Shown in pieces: positions 31,081 through 41,400 of a stretch of DNA of 64,000 nucleotides. The DNA lies in assembly GCA_949358305.1 (NCBI GenBank), contig OX442319.1, forward strand, positions 9,548,001 to 9,612,000. The letters are read 5' to 3'. This stretch comes from Strigamia acuminata. Taxonomy: Eukaryota > Arthropoda > Chilopoda > Geophilomorpha > Linotaeniidae. The notes under the pieces were generated by a model. That model was not told the DNA's origin. It saw only the letters and a program-made list of their open reading frames with translations, and ran no database searches. The position numbers and the translations under genes are program-made. How positions within the stretch are numbered: the first letter of the stretch is position 1; every line of letters begins with the position of its first letter.

Positions 31081-33799
31081 ATTTCGTCATTTTCGGGTGA
31101 CGATATGGAAAGTGTTCAAGCGTGGCTGAAGGAGGTGAAACGCGTGGCGAAGCTTTCGTCTTGGACGGACGAATTAACGTTGTTGAACGCAGCAACTAGG
31201 TTGGAAGGTCACGCCAGTGACTGGCAGAAGACCGAAGGAAAGAAAATTACTAGTCTGGAAGGTTGGATGTGGTCGTTGGAAGAGAGATTTAAAAGTCGCA
31301 TGAACTTTCACGAATTCTTCGAATTGCAATCTAAAAGAAAACTGGAGGCGTCAGAGACGATCGTCCATTACATTTACTCGAAGAATACGATATTGGAGCG
31401 TTGCGCGAATCGGATAAGCGAATCGGATCGAGTGTCGATGATCTTGGGCGGAATCGGCGAGGAGTTGGTGTCGTTTCCTTTGGCATCTGGCAATATTGGT
31501 TCGGTCGAGGAGCTGATACATCGCGCGAGGGGTTTGGACGGGGCGAGGAAGATTAAGCCAAAGGACAAGAATATTAACAACGTGGAAGTTAAACGAGCAG
31601 CAAGGGACGTAGGGAGGGAATCAACGAAGGAAGCGTTGTCAGCGGCGTCGACGAACAAGAACTCTCAGCGTCACGTACAATATAAATACGGGATGGATAA
31701 GTCAACTCTCACGTGTTTTAAGTGTGGCAAGATCGGACACATGTCGTTTGACTGTTTATTGGCGAGCGCGGGGGCGACGACGGAGAAGACGCCGGAGAAG
31801 GTCGCAGCTTGCGTTGTCAAGACAAGGAAACCGGAAATGAATCTAACGGTCGTTACGTGTAGCGTGGAAGAGTTTGACACGGACGTTGAGGCGCTGATCG
31901 ATCCGGGCGCAAATTTAACAATTATCGATGGCAGATTTTTGAAGAACGATACGGAATTGCGGGCGAATAAATCGGGGGCCAGTTTTCGGGCTGTTAATGG
32001 ATCACTGAAGATCGATGGGTTTTTGGACATCACGTTTAAAATCGGAGACTTCGAATCCAGCATGAAAAACGTGGCTGTCTCGTCCGATTTGCCGTTTCCG
32101 GTTATCGTCGGTACCGACTGGCGGAGACAGGAGGGTTTGCGTCTCGTGTTGGAGCCAAATGGCGACGTGAATATCTCTAGGGTGACGGAGTCGGTCAGAT
32201 CGGGAAATTGCGCAATATTTAACGAAGTAATCGATCGTGGAGGGGAGTGTCTCGTGGCAGTTTCCGAGGACGAGAAGTTCGCGAAAGAGGTCGACGAAAT
32301 CGTCGAGTTGGTGGATAGTTCGGTTTCCCAGGAGGAGAAGTTGCAGTTGAGAGCGGTGTTTCACAAGCGGAAGGAGGCATTCAACATCGACGGTTCGCTG
32401 GGACTGTACACGGACGAAGAGTGCGAGGTTCCTCTGACCCACGACCGTCCGATTCGGTGCAAGCCGAGGCGATTTTCGGCTCAAGAAGAGGTTCGGTTAC
32501 GAGAGACTGTGGCAAAGTGGAGGAGGTTGGGAATTTGTAGAGAATCGAACTCGAAATACAATTTCTCTTTCTTCACCGTGGACCAGCCACATCACCCCAC
32601 CACACCATGGCGCCCTGTAATCGATTTGAGGCGTCTGAACGAGGCGGTGGATATGACAGTATATCGGATGCCGACGATCGATGAGGTTTTGGAGTTTCTG
32701 TTGGAAGACGAGCCGCGTTTATTTAATTCGGGTGACATCGCGATGGCGTACTACAATATTTTGTTGAGACAAGCGGACTGTCACAAGATCGCGTTTTTCA
32801 CGCCCGAAGGTCTTATGGAGTTGCTGCGTATGCCGGTCGGCTACAAATTGGCTCCGTTCGTGATGCAGAGGGCGATGGACAGGATGTGCAGCGAGGTTAA
32901 GCGGACCAAACCATATTTGGACGACGTGGGGCAGTCGGGGAGGTCAGCGGGTGAGTTGATAATGTCTTGGGACGAATTTTTGGGTTTAGTAATTCAAAAG
33001 GGGTTTAAATTAAATTTGACAAAGTGTAAGTTATTAAGAGCAGAGATTAGTTTCTTGGGTTACATCATTTCGAAAGAGGGGAGGAGACCGGACCTGGAAC
33101 GATTATCGGACATCGATAAATTCAAGTTTTTTAAGAACGTTAAGGACGTTAGGGGTTTCTTGGGATTCGCAGGTTATCATAGACAATTCATTAAGGGTTT
33201 TGCGTCAAAAGTAAGGTGTTTGACTTTATTAACAAGAAAAGGGACAAGGTTTGAGTGGTTGGACGAGCATCAGCGCGCCGTCGATCTGATAAAATCGGAA
33301 TTAAAGTCGTGCAATTGGTTGGGGAGTTTTCATAGGGATGCCGAGACCATTCTGCACGTGGACGCGTCGTACGAAGGTCTTGGGGTAATTTTGCAGCAGC
33401 GACAGGGAGGAAAACTGGTCACTATAGCATTCGCGAGCAAGGGCGTTCCAGAATCGTATTCGAGTGCGCATTCGAACGAATTGGAATGTTTAGCCGTTCA
33501 CTGGAGCGTCACTGAAAAGTTTCGCTTCTATCTTTCGGGCATTAAGTTCGTAGTTTTTACCGACAACTGGTCGGTCTCTCATTTACTCGCAAAGAAGGAA
33601 TTGAATAGGAAATTTGCTCGTTGGATATTAGATTTGCAAGAATTTGACTTTACTATCAAGCATAAGGCAGGGAGTTTGAACGTGGTTGCGGATGCTTTAT
33701 CTAGAGCAGTTAGTATTGATAAATCGAATGTGTTGATTGCAGCGGCATTGAGGGTTGGGGGAGAGAGGTTGAAGGAGCAACAGGATTCAGATGAGCGGT
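31081..33799 (+). CDS. Gypsy Gag-Pol, C-terminal part without integrase
   Basis: The frame continues the Gag interrupted at 24272. It codes for the Gag capsid-like region, a zinc knuckle [14 protein letters not shown], a retropepsin-like motif LIDPGAN, and reverse transcriptase ([32 protein letters not shown] in place of the more usual YxDDI). RNase H follows with [20 protein letters not shown] and [11 protein letters not shown], ending at ADALSRA. Coding then meets [11 protein letters not shown], which is alignable with the other gypsy element, and stops being retroviral at about 33795. The open frame runs on through the H2B fragment to 33861 by chance. The missing integrase makes the copy non-autonomous. 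Confidence 0.88.
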
Positions 33800-33893
33800 G
33801 TGCTGAAGCAAATTCATCCGGATATTGGGATGTCTTTGAAGGCCATGGGAATCATGAATAGCTTCGTGTACGATATTTTCGAGCAGATAGCGG
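33800..33893 (+). pseudogene. H2B variant, middle fragment
   Basis: Codons for [27 protein letters not shown] and QIA follow exactly from the 5' fragment that ended at 23394. The homology breaks after IA, where the intact gene has VESSRL. The remaining 3' third of H2B is not found in this window. Confidence 0.9.
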
Positions 33894-33920
33894 GCATAAT
33901 GCTTATATTGCTGGACCTTA

Positions 33921-34171
33921 TGTCAGCGATGAAAGAGCAAGCGACAAGGAATTTGCGACTGTCTAGGTTCAAAATGTGCACAAACTAACTTTATTCGGCT
34001 TTTACAAATTCAAAGGTAAACAAATCGATTTTCTGAAAATAAATAAAACGAGGTCTTCCATTGGCTGTCCCGTCCCGACGTCATCAATCAACACCGACAG
34101 GTGCGCCGCGTGGCAGGTGTTCGCCTCGGCGCCAGGTCGCGCGCAACGTGAGGTCAACGTATGACCTCACA
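33921..34171 (-). repeat. 3' LTR of the second gypsy element
   Basis: 251 bp, matching 36394-36644. The polyprotein stop overlaps its first five bases. Confidence 0.92.
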
Positions 34172-36242
34172 CGTCCACCCCAGGGGTAGTGATGGTCCCC
34201 ATCACGGCCTCCTCGTTACAGTTCCTCAACTGGGCGCCATGCGCCTTCCAAGTTCGGCCGTCCTCATGTGACAGAATGTAAACCTCGGTCCCCAAACGCT
34301 CCGTGATTAAATGTGGGCCCTCGTATAAGACCTCGGATTTCCTCCGTCGATGGCCCCTCGTACAGTTCCGAGCAAAACCTCTCACGCAGCTCTGCATACC
34401 TTTCCACCAGTGCCTTCTCGGTCTAGATAACGTTTTAAGAGCGATTGCATGTTCGCATGATTCGTGGACCGCCTTCGTTAATTTGTCGGTCATGCTCCCC
34501 GGCACCACAATTCGGGAACACTTCCTATTTCGTCGTGTTTCCACGTGGTGGAGAAATCCGTCGACCGCCTCGAACTCCGTCGGGGGGCACGCCGTCTTCT
34601 CCCTGCAAAACGCATCACTCCGCTGCTCCTCTCGCAGTGTCCCATCTCTCAACTTAATTGTTGCCAATACGACTGTCGTCCCTGATTCGATTGCTCGTGA
34701 AAGTGCGTCGGGGATCTCATTCTCCTTTCCCTTTTTGTGTTCTAGACGAATCTCGCGCTCCTCGCCCACACACTTTCCCGGCTCGTCCTGCTCTCCGAAC
34801 GACCGGTCCTCCGCTGAAATCCGCAGTGGGGCTCGAAAAATGTAATGCATCGCCGGCATCGATTCCTTGATCTCCTTATAAAAAGTCACGTCGCCGTCGC
34901 CGGAAATCATCCAAGCCAAACCGGCCTGTTTGCGCCAGTCCATCCCGATGACCAGCGGGAAAGGCGCATCCTGGACCACGGCAACGTCGCTAATCCTGGT
35001 CCTCATTTTACCGATTTGCACGTTCAGGTCTACGTGGCCCAACACCTGTTTGTCGCCACTCGCCGTCTTGAAATATTCTTTCTCCAAATTTGGGCGAATT
35101 TCAACGCTGTCCCCAACAAAAAGTTGATCTACGGTCGAGCAGTTTGCCCCACAGTCAATCAGGGCCTCCACCTGTCCCCCGAGCTCCGCTGACTGGCAAT
35201 CCACGACGACGAGATTCGACTCCGGACACTTCGTCCTAACCATGCAAATGTTGATCTTCTTTTTCTCGGCGTCCCTCAGTTGTTGCCTTGCGTCTCCCTC
35301 CTTCTGTTCGGGCTTTTTCGCTTTGGAACAATCAAATGAACAATGGCCCATCTCGTTGCAACGCCAACATTGCATTTTTGACATGTCCATGCCCTTTTTA
35401 TATGACGTTTCATCGCGTGGTGTCCTTGTCCGGGCCTCGATATTTGGCTTCGCGGTCTCTTTTGGTGTCGTCCTCGGTGGTGACTCGATGGCCTCTCTGT
35501 TCCGGTCAATCTCGCGTCCCTTCCTAATTAATTCGATAAAAGAATCAAATTTTGACATGCGAAATAAATCACGAGTGTGCAAATCGCGAACTCCCTCTAT
35601 TGTGACATTTATCGTGTCGTCCTTCGAGAAACTGAACGCCTTCTTTGTTGTCTCGATCAACGCGATTTTTGCGGCGAAATATGTGGCGAGGGACTCGTTC
35701 TCCAACTGCTTTCTTGCAGCGATTCGCTGCCTCCACTTATCGTAGGTATCAACGTCCAAAAAATAATCCCTAATTGACGCCGCCCACTCTGACCACAAAA
35801 CAAATTTCTTTCCAAAAATATCATACCAATACAGCGCTTCTTCCTTTAATTGTCCGTTTGCCACCGCAATTTTCGCGTGCTCGGTCCATTTTCCCAATGT
35901 GGCCGCACGCTCGACGCACTCGATGAAATGTTCTACGTTCTCGTCACGTTTTCCTTTGAACACGGGCACTCCCTTCGTCGTGTCCACCTCGTGCTGCACT
36001 TTAATCTGTCCCGCGAGTCCCGTTGCGGTTGACACGATGGCCGTCTGGGTTGGCTCGGGCTTGACCTTGGCTGCATCTTTTGCCACGTTGTCCGCTAAAA
36101 TAGTGGCCAAAAATTCACTTTTCTTTTTGCAATTGCTTACGTCAATTCCGCGCAGCAAGCATTCGTCGCGAATGGTATCGCACGTCAAAAGGTCCAAAAC
36201 CGGCTCGCTAGTCGAAGTGAAAACACTTTTCATGTCCGCCAT
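34167..36242 (-). CDS. Gypsy Gag-protease with in-frame loss of RT and integrase core
   Basis: From the ATG of MADMKSV the frame codes for 691 residues. They comprise a Gag N-terminus, a capsid-like region (WYDIFGKKFVLWSEW), a zinc knuckle CWRCNEMGHCSFDC and a protease-like LIDCGAN. Sequence then jumps directly to the RNase H end (ENEIPDALSRA), omitting reverse transcriptase and most of RNase H. It continues with the zinc-binding start of integrase (HESCEHA to CVRGFARNC), omits the catalytic core and ends with the C-terminal integrase domain (EVLYEGPHLITERLG). Both deletions preserve the frame. The stop lies in the first bases of the LTR. Confidence 0.88.
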   Translation of the reverse strand: MADMKSVFTSTSEPVLDLLTCDTIRDECLLRGIDVSNCKKKSEFLATILADNVAKDAAKVKPEPTQTAIVSTATGLAGQIKVQHEVDTTKGVPVFKGKRDENVEHFIECVERAATLGKWTEHAKIAVANGQLKEEALYWYDIFGKKFVLWSEWAASIRDYFLDVDTYDKWRQRIAARKQLENESLATYFAAKIALIETTKKAFSFSKDDTINVTIEGVRDLHTRDLFRMSKFDSFIELIRKGREIDRNREAIESPPRTTPKETAKPNIEARTRTPRDETSYKKGMDMSKMQCWRCNEMGHCSFDCSKAKKPEQKEGDARQQLRDAEKKKINICMVRTKCPESNLVVVDCQSAELGGQVEALIDCGANCSTVDQLFVGDSVEIRPNLEKEYFKTASGDKQVLGHVDLNVQIGKMRTRISDVAVVQDAPFPLVIGMDWRKQAGLAWMISGDGDVTFYKEIKESMPAMHYIFRAPLRISAEDRSFGEQDEPGKCVGEEREIRLEHKKGKENEIPDALSRAIESGTTVVLATIKLRDGTLREEQRSDAFCREKTACPPTEFEAVDGFLHHVETRRNRKCSRIVVPGSMTDKLTKAVHESCEHAIALKTLSRPRRHWWKGMQSCVRGFARNCTRGHRRRKSEVLYEGPHLITERLGTEVYILSHEDGRTWKAHGAQLRNCNEEAVMGTITTPGVDV

Positions 36243-36393
36243 TTTATGTCCCGAGTTTTCCTTCCTCACGCCCACGCACGGCAATTTTCGTATTTTCGGT
36301 TGCGGCTCGAAAATCCAACGAAAATCCAACGAGCTCTCTCACGCAGCGACGACGTTCACGCGTCCGCCGGGTCCTAAGCTGTCGACTGCGCCA

Positions 36394-36644
36394 TGTCAGC
36401 GATGAAAGAGCAAGCGACAAGGAATTTGCGACTGTCTAGGTTCAAAATGTGCACAAACTAACTTTATTCGGCTTTTACAAATTCAAAGGTAAACAAATCG
36501 ATTTTCTGAAAATAAATAAAACGAGGTCTTCCATTGGCTGTCCCGTCCCGACGTCATCAATCAACACCGACAGGTGCGCCGCGTGGCAGGTGTTCGCCTC
36601 GGCGCCAGGTCGCGCGCAACGTGAGGTCAACGTATGACCTCACA
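36394..36644 (-). repeat. 5' LTR of the second gypsy element
   Basis: 251 bp, matching 33921-34171 along its whole length. It precedes the primer site and Gag on the minus strand. Confidence 0.92.
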
Positions 36645-36920
36645 CCTTAATAAATATATGCTCATTCTGTTCGTCTCAGCCAGCTGATTCCGAATATGTA
36701 TGGTAGAAGAACCAAAAGTGTGCGGAAATGCCTGAAAAACGAGTTTAAAAGTTAGGACTTAGGTCTGCGCCTAGACTCCAAACTTCGAATTGAAATTGTG
36801 CAACAACCACGCACAGGATATACCCAAACTTTTTTTACAAATTCCTTAACTCCTCCTTAACCCACTCAACAAGTTTCAGGACCTCGCACCTTCAGATACT
36901 TGAGTTACGCACTCACAAAC

Positions 36921-38068
36921 ATGTGGCTGTGGCGTTGCCCATCGAAGTATCAAGCGCAGAAATCAAAGCGAAAGAAGCAGAAAATCGAACACAATTGCTA
37001 CGCAACATTGTCAGCAACTACTAACATATGGATTTTTGCGTCGAAGGAGTTAAACAGTGTCTTGCGTTTGGTTTTGGCGTGGATTTCAGAGATATCGGTG
37101 ACCTTGATCACGCAGATGACCAACATGGCATCGAAAACAGCCGTCGACTATTACAGCATGATCAGAGAAGTGGTTGAGATAATTGTTTCCAATAATTTGG
37201 AAAACCGTCAATTTGGTGGAGAAGGGATGGAGGATGAGGTTGGTGAAACCTACCTTACTAGACGGAAATACCACAAAGGAAGGTTGACGACAGGCCATCA
37301 AATTGTGATATTTGGGATTTACAAACGTGGTACGAATCTTGGAATTCATGTACAAGTGCGGAATAAATCGAGAGCTGTGCTGTGGAGCGAAATTAAGAAA
37401 TATATAGCACCTGGAACAAGAATTTTATCGGATGCCATGGCCTCTTACAAAGGTTTGGGAAAACAAGGGTATTCGCATGCCTTTGTCCAGGGGCGGATCT
37501 AACTTTTCGGAGGCCCGGGGCTTGAGGTTTTTTTGGGGCCCCTTTCTCAAAATTTTTAATAGCGACCTTTCTTTATTTTTCTTTTTTTTACAACCTTTTT
37601 TTTTTCTTTCCTTTTTTTTCTTTTTTTTAGTACATGGCCCAGAGTCTCGGGGGCCCCCTACAATTTGGGGGCCCGGGGCTCAAGCCCCAATAGCCGGGTG
37701 CTAGATCCGCCACTGCCTTTGTCACTCACAAAAAGGAATTTGTGAACAGCATGGATCGTTCAGTGCATGCTCAAACCATTGAGGCACGCAATCGACGAGT
37801 CAAAGAGTGCATCAAAAGCCATCAGAGCAATCGAGCACTCAATTCATACTTAGCTGCATATTTCTATCGTTGCTGGTTTTTTAAGCTTCCTAGTAGACAA
37901 AAGCGCCCTTTAGGACAAAGGTTGAAAATCCTGATAAACGATATTATTCGTGTATATCCAGGTGCGCACAAGGAGGGCTTGGATTTAATTCAGGTTGGTT
38001 TTGATGATGGCAGCGCAAATGATGTAGCTGTTCTAGTAAAAACTGAGCCAGCTCATTCGCGTGGATAA
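36921..38068 (+). pseudogene. IS1595/Merlin-type transposase, split by a MITE, first Asp lost
   Basis: The N-terminal helical part (ISEISVTLITQMTNMASKTA) precedes a DDE domain of ISXO2/IS1595 type. In the first catalytic motif, where related enzymes read VDET, this copy reads VGET (GGT for GAT). The second Asp (ILSDAMASY) and the final Glu (HAQTIEARNRRVK) are present. The coding sequence is interrupted between HAFV and THKKEFV by 228 bp plus one target-site copy; without them the frame is restored across the site. The frame ends at 38068. Activity is not expected. Confidence 0.82.
37488..37715. mobile_element. 228-bp hAT-type MITE in the transposase gene
   Basis: Termini CAGGGGCGGATCTA and, inverted, CAGTGGCGGATCTA, with the 8-bp target duplication CCTTTGTC on both sides (37480-37487, 37716-37723). 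A second inverted pair inside is rich in GGGGCCC and GGGGCTTGAG. It has a T-rich centre and no coding capacity. Confidence 0.95.
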
Positions 38069-38444
38069 CGTTGCAAAAGAAATTTATTTCTACAACTTGA
38101 TAACTGTGGGTGAAAATGTTCCTAGTAATATCAAAGGATCAGATTTTCTCCAGAAGAAATACTTCCATGATTACGGAGAAGTTCAATTAAAAACGACATT
38201 AGATTGGATGGACGCCATCCACAGAAATGTTTTAGGCCAAGGTCCAATGCCTGAGTACACAGTAAAAGAACTTAAGCATGGCATCTCAAAGCAACGCAAT
38301 GGGTATGATTGTGGTGTCTTTGTGATACTGTACGCACGATACCTTCTTCAAGAACAAGAATTTAATTTCACAGATACAGATGTACGTAGAGAAAGATTAA
38401 GTATTGCTGTCGAGTTGCTACAAGGACATTTGGACAGCCACTAG
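38061..38444 (+). CDS. Ulp1/C48-like protease fragment
   Basis: The frame ends with a motif typical of the catalytic Cys region of Ulp1-like cysteine proteases (QRNGYDCGVFVILYARYLL), including the Gln before and the Cys in DCG. No His or Asp block is clear, so only the C-terminal part seems present. The frame starts at a GTG with no ATG and overlaps the end of the transposase frame by a few bases in another frame, so it may be the remains of a longer protein. Pairing with an IS1595-like transposase suggests it belonged to the same element (inference). Confidence 0.55.
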   Translation: MDNVAKEIYFYNLITVGENVPSNIKGSDFLQKKYFHDYGEVQLKTTLDWMDAIHRNVLGQGPMPEYTVKELKHGISKQRNGYDCGVFVILYARYLLQEQEFNFTDTDVRRERLSIAVELLQGHLDSH

Positions 38445-41400
38445 TAGTAAAAAGAGTTTGGGAGGATTCCTGTGTATAGTTCCGGTGTAATGGCTGGTTG
38501 AAGCCGGGTGCGATTTCGGGAAAGGTTGCAATGTTTGGGAGCGTGTAACTCAAATATCTGAAAGTAAGAGGTCCTGAAACTTAGTGAGTGTCTTAGGAGT
38601 GAGTCAAGGAAGTGCCAAAAAGGTTTTGGGAAGTTTCCTGTGTATGGTTTTCTTTTTATGGGTGTTTGAAGTCGGGTTGCGATTTCGAAAAAAGCTGAAA
38701 TGTTTGGGAGTATGTTACTCAAGTATCAGAAGGTGCGAGGTGCTTAAACTTGGTGAGTGTCTTAGGGGTGAGTCAAGGAAGTGCCAAAAAAAGTTTGGGA
38801 AGTTTCCTGTGTATGGTTTTCTTTTTATGGGTGTTTGAAGTCGGGTTGCGATTTCGAAAAAAGCTGAAATGTTTGAAAAAAGTTGCAGTGTTTGGGAGTG
38901 TGTTACTCAAGTATCAGAAAGTGCGAGGTGCTGAACCTTGGTGAGTGTCTTAGGGGTGAGTCAAGGAAGTGCCAAAAAAAGTTTGGGAAGTTTCCTGTGT
39001 ATGGTTTTCTTTTTATGGGTGTTTGAAGTCGGGTTGCGATTTCGAAAAAAGCTGAAATGTTCAAAAAAGGTTGCAGTGTTTGGGAGTGTGTTACTCAAGT
39101 ATCAGAAAGTGCGAGGTGCTGAACCTTGGTGAGTGACTTAGGGGTGAGTCAAGGAAGTGCCAAAAAAAGTTTGGGAAGTTTCCTGTGTATGGTTTTCTTT
39201 TTATGGGTGTTTGAAGTCGGGTTGCGATTTCGAAAAAAGCTGAAATGTTCAAAAAAAGTTGCAGTGTTTGGGAGTGTGTTACTCAAGTATCAGAAAGTGC
39301 GAGGTGCTGAACCTTGGTGAGTGTCTTAGGGGTGAGTCAAGGAAGTGCCAAAAAAAGTTTGGGAAGTTTCCTGTGTATGGTTTTCTTTTTATGGGTGTTT
39401 GAAGTCGGGTTGCGATTTCGAAAAAAGCTGAAATGTTCAAAAAAGGTTGCAGTGTTTGGGAGTGTGTTACTCAAGTATCAGAAAGTGCGAGGTGCTGAAC
39501 CTTGGTGAGTGACTTAGGGGTGAGTCAAGGAAGTGCCAAAAAAAGTTTGGGAAGTTTCCTGTGTATGGTTTTCTTTTTATGGGTGTTTGAAGTCGGGTTG
39601 CGATTTCGAAAAAAGCTGAAATGTTCAAAAAAAGTTGCAGTGTTTGGGAGTGTGTTACTCAAGTATCAGAAAGTGCGAGGTGCTGAACCTTGGTGAGTGT
39701 CTTAGGGGTGAGTCAAGGAAGTGCCAAAAAAAGTTTGGGAAGTTTCCTGTGTATGGTTTTCTTTTTATGGGTGTTTGAAGTCGGGTTGCGATTTCGAAAA
39801 AAGCTGAAATGTTCAAAAAAAGTTGCAGTGTTTGGGAGTGTGTTACTCAAGTATCAGAAAGTGCGAGGTGCTGAACCTTGGTGAGTGTCTTAGGGGTGAG
39901 TCAAGGAAGTGCCAAAAAAAGTTTGGGAAGTTTCCTGTGTATGGTTTTCTTTTTATGGGTGTTTGAAGTCGGGTTGCGATTTCGAAAAAAGTTGCAGTGT
40001 TTGGGAGTGTGTTATTCAAGTATCAGAAAGTGCGAGGTGCTGAACCTTGGTGAGTGTCTTAGGGGTGAGTCAAGGAAGTGCCAAAAAAAGTTTGGGAAGT
40101 TTCCTGTGTATGGTTTTCTTTTTATGGGTGTTTGAAGTCGGGTTGCGATTTCGAAAAAAGTTGCAGTGTTTGGGAGTGTGTTATTCAAGTATCAGAAAGT
40201 GCGAGGTGCTGAACCTTGGTGAGTGTCTTAGGGGTGAGTCAAGGAAGTGCCAAAAAAAGTTTGGGAAGTTTCCTGTGTATGGTTTTCTTTTTATGGGTGT
40301 TTGAAATCGAGTTGCGATTTCGGAAAAAGCTGAAATGTTCAAAAGAAGTTGCAGTGTTTGGGAGTGTGTTACTCAAGTATCAGAAGGTGCGAGGTGCTGA
40401 AACTTGGTGAGTGTCTTAGGGGTGAGTCAAGGAAGTGCCAAAAAAAGTTTGGGAAGTTTCCTGTGTATGGTTTTCTTTTTATGGGTGTTTGAAGTCGGGT
40501 TGCAATTTCGAAAAAAGTTGCAGTGTTTGGGAGTGTGTTACTCAAGTATCAGAAAGTGCGAGGTGCTGAACCTTGGTGAGTGTCTTAGGGGTAAGTCAAG
40601 GAAGTGCCAAAAAAGTTTGGGAAGTTTCCTGTGTATGGTTTTCTTTTTATGGGTGTTTGAAGTCGGGTTGCGATTTCGGAAAAAGCTGAAATGTTTGGGA
40701 GTATGTTACTCAAGTATCAGAAGGTGCGAGGTGCTGAAACTTGGTGAGTGTCTTAGGGGTGAGTCAAGGAAGTGCCAAAAAAAGTTTGGGAAGTTTCCTG
40801 TGTATGGTTTTCTTTTTATCGGTGTTTGAAGTCGGGTTGCGATTTCGGAAAAAGCTGAAATGTTCGAAAAAAGTTGCAGTGTGTTACTAAAGTATCAGAA
40901 GGTGCGAGGTGCTGAAACTTGGTGAGTGTCTTAGGAGTGAGTCAAGGAAGTGCCAAAAACAGTTTGGGAAGTTTCCTGTGTATGGTTTTCTTTTTATCGG
41001 TGTTTGAAGTCGGGTTGCGATTTCGGAAAAAGCTGAAATGTTCGAAAAAAGTTGCAGTGTGTTACTAAAGTATCAGAAGGTGCGAGGTGCTGAAACTTGG
41101 TGAGTGTCTTAGGAGTGAGTCAAGGAAGTGCCAAAAACAGTTTGGGAAGTTTCCTGTGTATGGTTTTCTTTTTATGGGTGTTTGAAGTCGGGTTGCGATT
41201 TCGAAAAAAGCTGAAATGTTTGAAAAAAGTTGCAGTGTTTGGGAGTGTGTTACTCAAGTATCAGAAAGTGCGAGGTGCTGAACCTTGGTGAGTGTCTTAG
41301 GGGTGAGTCAAGGAAGTGCCAAAAAAAGTTTGGGAAGTTTCCTGTGTATGGTTTTCTTTTTATGGGTGTTTGAAGTCGGGTTGCGATTTCGAAAAAAGCT

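Larger units (their letters stand above)
23397..33799 (+). mobile_element. Ty3/gypsy element lacking its 3' end, with a nested copia element
   Basis: The element starts with a 134-bp LTR (23397-23530, TG...CA) and a primer site TGGCGCAGTCGAC, the same as in the gypsy element at 33921-36644. Gag starts at 23677 and is interrupted at 24272 by the copia element; coding continues from 31081. Integrase and 3' LTR are missing: homology ends just after RNase H at about 33795 and H2B sequence begins at 33800. Confidence 0.88.
33921..36644 (-). mobile_element. Ty3/gypsy deletion derivative, complete with LTRs and target duplication
   Basis: The 251-bp LTRs at 33921-34171 and 36394-36644 (TGTGAGGTCATACG ... 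CGCTGACA on the minus strand) are flanked by the 5-bp target duplication CCTTA (33916-33920, 36645-36649). The primer site TGGCGCAGTCGAC lies inside the 5' LTR and a G-rich tract (CCCTGGGGTGGACG) precedes the 3' LTR. The interior is only about 2.2 kb. Confidence 0.94.
36790..38690 (+). mobile_element. Merlin/IS1595-like DNA transposon, degenerate
   Basis: Transposase sequence (36921-38068, interrupted by a MITE) and a Ulp1-like frame are enclosed by an inverted pair. The reverse complement of about 36790-36925 aligns with 38530-38670, sharing GTAACTCAA, AGGTCCTGAAACTT, GAGTGAGTCAAGGAA-like and AAAAAGTTTGGG-like blocks. This pair is the candidate terminal inverted repeat. Exact ends and target duplication were not found. 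Confidence 0.7.

Noticed and set aside
35242-36405. Plus-strand frames of up to 168 codons opposite the second gypsy element
   Set aside because: Antisense of Gag; no domain.
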